Assembly (NCBI RefSeq): GCF_000003605.2
Contig: NW_003122912.1
Coordinates: 450,464 to 463,856 of the forward strand
Source: Saccoglossus kowalevskii
Lineage: Eukaryota > Hemichordata > Enteropneusta > Harrimaniidae
Length of the DNA: 13,393 nt
Direction of reading: 5' to 3'
Shown here: piece after piece, positions 9,293-13,393 of the stretch
Layout: each line of letters starts with the position of its first letter
How positions within the stretch are numbered: the stretch's first letter is position 1
The notes under the pieces: generated by a model
What the model was told of the DNA's origin: nothing
The model's database searches: none
Seen by the model: the letters and a program-made list of their open reading frames with translations, nothing else
Translations under genes and position numbers: made by a program

Positions 9293-10869
9293 GTTTTCAA
9301 TTTGAATTTCTTGACATAACTAATCTGTGATAATTTTTAATTCGCACAATTTCATATAACATCGCATAATATCATTTAATAACTTTGATATAAACACCCC
9401 ATTCTAAAGTGTTATTAAGCAATCCCATCATAGTAAATGTCTCATACTATTTAAACAAGCCAATCGTGTACACTTCTGCTGACCTGATTATAATAAAATA
9501 TGATGCCACCGTCAAACTCATATGATGAATGAACTTAAAGCTTAATTCTATACGCTGAATCTAGAGTACAGAAAAAAATTCCTGTCTTCTGGTTTCAAAT
9601 AACTATATTCGTGAAAAGCCTTCGTAAGTATTAAGCTCTCCGTATTATAATAAGTTTCAAAAGTTAACTTTCCCTAAAACGCAATATCAAGCAGTACAAT
9701 CAAATCACACGTAATAAAAATGTCTATTGGTCATCCAAATTATTCATCACACCTCTATTTGATCCAATAATGTTTCATTTCATGACAGAAATGCATTTTC
9801 ATCCATGCCAGTAGCTTGTGCATTTGTGATTTTTCCCCCACAATATTTGTAATAGAGTTTGCTATAACATTCTTACCACATGGTTATGAATGGTGGATCA
9901 TCCTAGGTTCATAAAACCATAGAAGTAAACAAGACGTCCACGATAACCTCAATTCAAATCTGCTGCTGATTTAATTGTTTCCCAACTTTGTTCAAAACAT
10001 TCAGCTCTACCCGAGCACTCTCATCATGTGCCGTGTTCGATAACAGTCATAATTTCTATTTTGAGTCTTATACGATGTATTAATAGAAATGTTCACACAT
10101 ATACAAAAGGTTGAAATGCGGTTTTATCGACCCAAAATGCTCATTGCAAACCTAGGCGAACACGCCAATACACCAATGAACGAGTAGTATTATAAACCGT
10201 TCAAATATATACATTTGACATGAGAACATTAACTATGGTTATGTTATTTATATGTGGATCCTGAATATTCATATAATTGCAATATTTAAATGTCGTTTAA
10301 ATAACAGAAAATCTGTCCACCTGTAAACACGTTCGTTACATGAACACACCGTTATAGCATATGTCCATTCTTAATGTCAATTCTCAATTAACCAATGAAC
10401 AAGGAATATTTCATTCACAAAGATCGTGCGTGATCTATGCAAGCAGACGATTTGTGACAAATAGTTTGTAATATGTAATAATCTCGTTTTGAGCCTGTCG
10501 AAAGTGTTGCACGCACACACTAGTGATATTTACATAAACAAATTATCAATACAAATAAAAATAAAATAAACTACATTTGTGTTTGTGCCCGCGTACATTT
10601 GCGTGTTTGTCTGGCAGCAGGATAACTCAAAAATATTTTCAAAATATTATTATGAAATCTTCAGAAATGAGAGGGTACCTAGTTGCCATTGGCACAGCAA
10701 TTTTGGAAATGATTTTTAATCGTCGTCGAACAAAGTCCAAAAAAGAAACTATGTTCACTCCTTTCATCCATGCGTGCACCAGTTCGTGCTTCTATCATCA
10801 TACGTGTACGTTGATTGTCCTTTGAGTTTCGGCCATTCGTATCTCCAAAATTCAACATTTGAATGTATC
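9293..10869. other. Long AT-rich non-coding stretch
   Basis: No gene is recognisable. A hairpin at 9880-9920 pairs ATGGTTATGAA with TTCATAAAACCAT (11 pairs and a 2-base bulge, 17-base loop). The frame at 10577-10825, which lacks an ATG at its left edge, encodes nothing familiar. I found no promoter-like grouping of motifs here. Confidence 0.4.
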
Positions 10870-10881
10870 GTCAACTGTTTT

Positions 10882-11510
10882 ACATGCATGCCTTCACCGA
10901 TTTCATTTAAGTTTGGTTTTTAAATTGGCCATAGTAGATTTTATTTTCTGAATTGATTCAAAATAATCGTCTGACGTTTTTCTTTTTTACAAGTGTTCTG
11001 CTCGTTTCCTAGAGATATCTTTACAAACTTGAATTCAATTTAGTAGAAACACATGAAATAATGGGTTAAATTTTGTCATCAGCTTTTCGCATGCACACCT
11101 GTTACAATTTCATTCAAACTCACATCAGACGTGGCAGGTTACTCGTGACGTCATTTGCTTTCGTGATTTGATTCAAAATGGCTGACTAGTCGTAAGTGTT
11201 CGTTTCTCAGAAATATTTTTTTACGAAATTGGTTTATATTTGCTACAAAGACAATATATAATGGGTTAGTATTTTCAGTTAATCTTGGATTTCGATAAAA
11301 TTTGCAAAATGTGAACATATCATTAACTTTTTCTCAGACATGCCTGGTACATTAGTACAGGTTACTATTTCACATGCATTTCTTTAGTGATTTGATTCAA
11401 ACGGGCCATGTTGGTTTTATTGTTTTATTGTGCCTTCTACCATTTCTCAGAAATATGAAAAATACACATTATGTTTTGTTTTGTAATTTGATTAAAAAAT
11501 GTCTGGGTTA
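10882..11510 (+). repeat. Three diverged tandem units of about 200-240 bases
   Basis: Shared landmarks recur in the same order. TTGATTCAAA occurs at 10953, 11168 and 11392 (a worn copy, TTGATTAAAA, at 11488). A TTTCTCAGAAATAT-like string occurs at 11005 (three changes), 11203 and 11443. AATGGGTTA occurs at 11060 and 11260, with GGGTTA near 11505. CAGGTTACT occurs at 11135 and 11358, and ACATGCAT at 10882 and 11372. Spacings of 198-242 bases show a tandem array with indels. No frame is conserved across units. It may be a decayed satellite or repeated transposon fragments. Confidence 0.6.
11146..11153. promoter_or_regulatory. Perfect CRE inside the tandem array
   Basis: TGACGTCA lies in the middle unit, just before its TTGATTCAAA landmark. 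The third unit has CACATGCA at the matching place, so the site belongs to one unit only, which weakens any argument for a conserved role. Confidence 0.25.
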
Positions 11511-11775
11511 TGAGTGGATTTAACAGTTCTTTACGATGTGAGAATGACCTCATCTACAGTAGGTGTCACATTGAAAGAACACAACCATATGAAGAAACAA
11601 TCTACATTTAGCATGCTGAATACTCCCCCAACATTTAATTATAATCTATCTAATTCTTTCACTGTGTATAACTTACACAGTCACAAACAAACGAACGGAG
11701 ACTATGTCAACTATACAACATTTTCAAGAGGGTTATTCTTGATATAAGTACCGATTTTGATTAGATTTTGGGAGA
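11511..11775. other. Short non-coding gap with an 8-bp hairpin
   Basis: No gene is supported. ACTGTGTA (11661-11668) and TACACAGT (11674-11681) form a perfect inverted repeat with a 5-base spacer, a form that could bind a dimeric factor or simply be chance. Confidence 0.35.
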
Positions 11776-11930
11776 GGTCTAGGCCCGGTTGTCATAGAAA
11801 CGGCAATTCTGGTAATGAAATGGTTCTTCATTTCAAACGAATTGTCATGACATTTTCAGGATGGGTTTCCCATGATCGGTTACAGGTTGGTCTGGGTCTC
11901 GTTGTCTTGGCAACAAACATTGTTAGTGAC
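11776..11930. promoter_or_regulatory. Pair of RFX X-box motifs within a short tandem duplication
   Basis: GTTGTCATAGAAAC at 11788-11801 and GTTGTCTTGGCAAC at 11901-11914 both fit the X-box pattern RYYNYY, two-base spacer, RRNRAC bound by RFX factors. They are 113 bases apart. The flanks align with the same offset: GGTCT at 11776 and 11889 before the box, and a GTAATGA / TTAGTGA string after it. This points to a diverged tandem duplication that kept the box. RFX sites of this kind control ciliary genes in animals; with no gene in view, the target is unknown. The sequence between is slightly less AT-rich than its surroundings. Confidence 0.45.
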
Positions 11931-12035
11931 TATTCATTGACAGATAAGTCAAGCTAACGACGGATATGATTCTTGATTTGTTCGCAGGGGTTATCCTTAC
12001 AGACATAAACCAAGCAATTATATTTTAGAAAAGAG

Positions 12036-12070
12036 CTGAGAGAAGAGAAGAGGAGAGATGAGGAGAGAGA
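12036..12070 (+). repeat. Purine-rich GA tract
   Basis: Thirty-five bases of G and A with a single T (12059), made of GAGA-like words. A pyrimidine-rich tract on the same strand follows at about 12098-12123. Such tracts may adopt triplex structure or bind GAGA-type proteins; both ideas are inference. Confidence 0.75.
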
Positions 12071-12123
12071 CAGCAAACTAGGGTATATTATCATATATTT
12101 TTCTTTTTACTTTTCTTTTTCAA

Positions 12124-13127
12124 TCTTGGACAATCCCATTTCAACCAACAAAACTTAGGTACTGTTTTGGCATAAATTCGGGAAATGAGAAAAACGTTTG
12201 CGTGGAAAGGAAAGACAGAACCTTTATAAAGTGAAGCCTGTAGCTGTAGCTCAAGCAAGAACAACTGTAGTTATGAGAGGGTGAGGAATATTTTTTGACT
12301 AAACTCCCAATAAACACATCGTATCCAATCACTTACACACACAATTATATATATATATGAGAAAAATATATATAATATACCTGGCAATAATACCACTAAT
12401 ATAGTCAGTCCACCACCACCACATGTAGATCATGTCAAGTAAAATCAATACTAAATCAGTATGTCTAGTCAGTCCACGCCAATCGTTTCTTAAATCCATC
12501 CATTGATTACTGATAAATCAGATAGCACTGAAAAGATAGAAATGTATAACACACATAAACAACATTAGCATACAGACTAACCATGTAAGCCCACATTAGC
12601 ACACATACAGATGCAGTACTCACAAAATACATGAATAAACCCGTGCATATTTTAACAGATAAATATTCAAACTCGGGCCATGGATCGACATTACAGGAAA
12701 TGAAGAACATATATAAACATGATCAAGCGACAGCAATGATGTTCAACGAAACTTATAACGACTTCATATTATTTTAAATGTTGCTAATAATATTGTTTAT
12801 TTATTAAAGCATCGTCATGGCAAAACAACTTTTCAACTTCATTTTTTACACAGCATTTAATGATGATTCACAACAGTTAGCATATGTCCCCTTAATTATA
12901 ATTTAATAATAATTGTTTTTCAAACCAATTGGTCTATGGAGTGTTTGGGACCATGAATGCTGTATTATATTGCAAATGTTTTTCATTCATAGCGGTTAAT
13001 TTACATAATTGTTATGTGATGTGTATTTCATTGTGCTCAGTATGACGTGTCAACATTCGATATATTTCTATTTTTGTGTATTTGTATTATATAAAAAAAG
13101 TGAATGCATTATATTGTAATATTATAC
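12124..13127. other. AT-rich non-coding stretch with simple repeats
   Basis: No gene is visible. A TA run lies at 12346-12358, with further AT-repeat strings to about 12378. TAGTCAGTCCAC occurs twice, at 12402-12413 and 12466-12477, 64 bases apart, the first followed by a (CCA)n tract. The minus-strand frames at 12141-12332 and 12507-12710 are short, aromatic- and cysteine-rich and unlike known proteins, which fits translated AT-rich DNA. Confidence 0.4.
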
Positions 13128-13366
13128 ATCTGTCAACGTAACGCCACAAGTTACAGCGTGCAGTAATTTTGCGGCATTTTACATGGTAATTTCCTCCTAC
13201 CATATAAGGAAATGTGAATTTCAAATATGGAATGATTACGCGCGTAAGCGTCCTCTAATAATAAAAACAAACATGGCCAGACTCCACATAACAACATTTG
13301 CTGATTACGTTGTAAACTTTTTGGATTTCATTTATCTTTAGAATGAAAACATGTATAATAAACAAG
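13128..13366 (+). repeat. Dispersed repeat, copy 2
   Basis: Same element and orientation as 3930-4190. The invariant 54-base core is 13222-13275 with TTACGCGCGTAA at 13236-13247, and the GTAAC / GTTAC inverted repeat is at 13138-13154. This copy is about 22 bases shorter over the right half, mainly between the core and the ATGTATAATAA string (13351-13361). The window ends 27 bases later, so its right boundary is uncertain. No reverse transcriptase or integrase frame lies between the two copies, which argues against them being the LTRs of one element. Confidence 0.75.
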
Positions 13367-13393
13367 TAACCTGTAGAATGCTGTGTGGGTAAT

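Noticed and set aside
10577-10825. 82-codon frame with possible signal peptide
   Set aside because: It starts at a non-ATG codon, and the cysteine, phenylalanine and isoleucine content fits translated AT-rich non-coding DNA.
11860-11886. Micro-exon between TTTTCAG and GTTGGT
   Set aside because: The acceptor and donor are only 24-26 bases apart, and no flanking exons with compatible frame could be identified.
3930-13366. LTR retrotransposon with the two repeat copies as its LTRs
   Set aside because: No gag, protease, reverse transcriptase or integrase frame, even broken, is visible in the 9 kb between them, and I see no primer-binding site.

Overview
The window looks like AT-rich nuclear DNA from an animal, probably a marine invertebrate, and it is almost entirely non-coding. 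This rests on the lack of any open frame longer than about 90 codons in 13.4 kb, on scattered microsatellites, on degenerate tandem and dispersed repeats, and on motifs typical of animal promoters (NRF1-like, CCAAT, CRE, YY1, RFX X-box). I cannot name the species. Nothing resembles bacterial gene organisation, a CRISPR array, a phage or a plasmid, and I recognised no known protein, tRNA, rRNA or transposase.

Layout. Positions 1-1600 are unusually rich in the ACGTCA half-site, nearly always on the plus strand. They lead into a compact promoter-like block at 1600-1760 with an NRF1-like palindrome, CCAAT, a perfect CRE and a TATA-like box in order. Positions 1761-3250 show no gene. At 3260-3415 an 11-base ATTTTGAAAAG-like motif recurs with a period near 29 bases. 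Copy 1 of a dispersed repeat lies at 3930-4190; copy 2, about 90% identical over its first 147 bases, lies at 13128-13366 in the same orientation. Positions 4200-5340 are richer in CpG and hold a second, TATA-less promoter candidate (E-box, CCAAT, NRF1-like, YY1) at 5054-5140. The YY1-like site covers an ATG, from which a weak three-exon model (5134-5947, 114 codons plus stop) can be drawn. A nearly perfect 42-base hairpin sits inside its second exon.

From 5950 to 10870 I see AT-rich sequence with simple repeats and no gene. At 10880-11510 there are about three diverged tandem units of 200-240 bases. At 11776-11930 two RFX X-box motifs sit inside a short tandem duplication. A purine tract and simple repeats follow up to copy 2 of the dispersed repeat.

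No multi-gene system is visible. The strongest observations are the repeat pair with its 54-base invariant core, the two promoter-like blocks, the ACGTCA cluster and the paired X-boxes. Functional readings of these are inferences from motifs alone.
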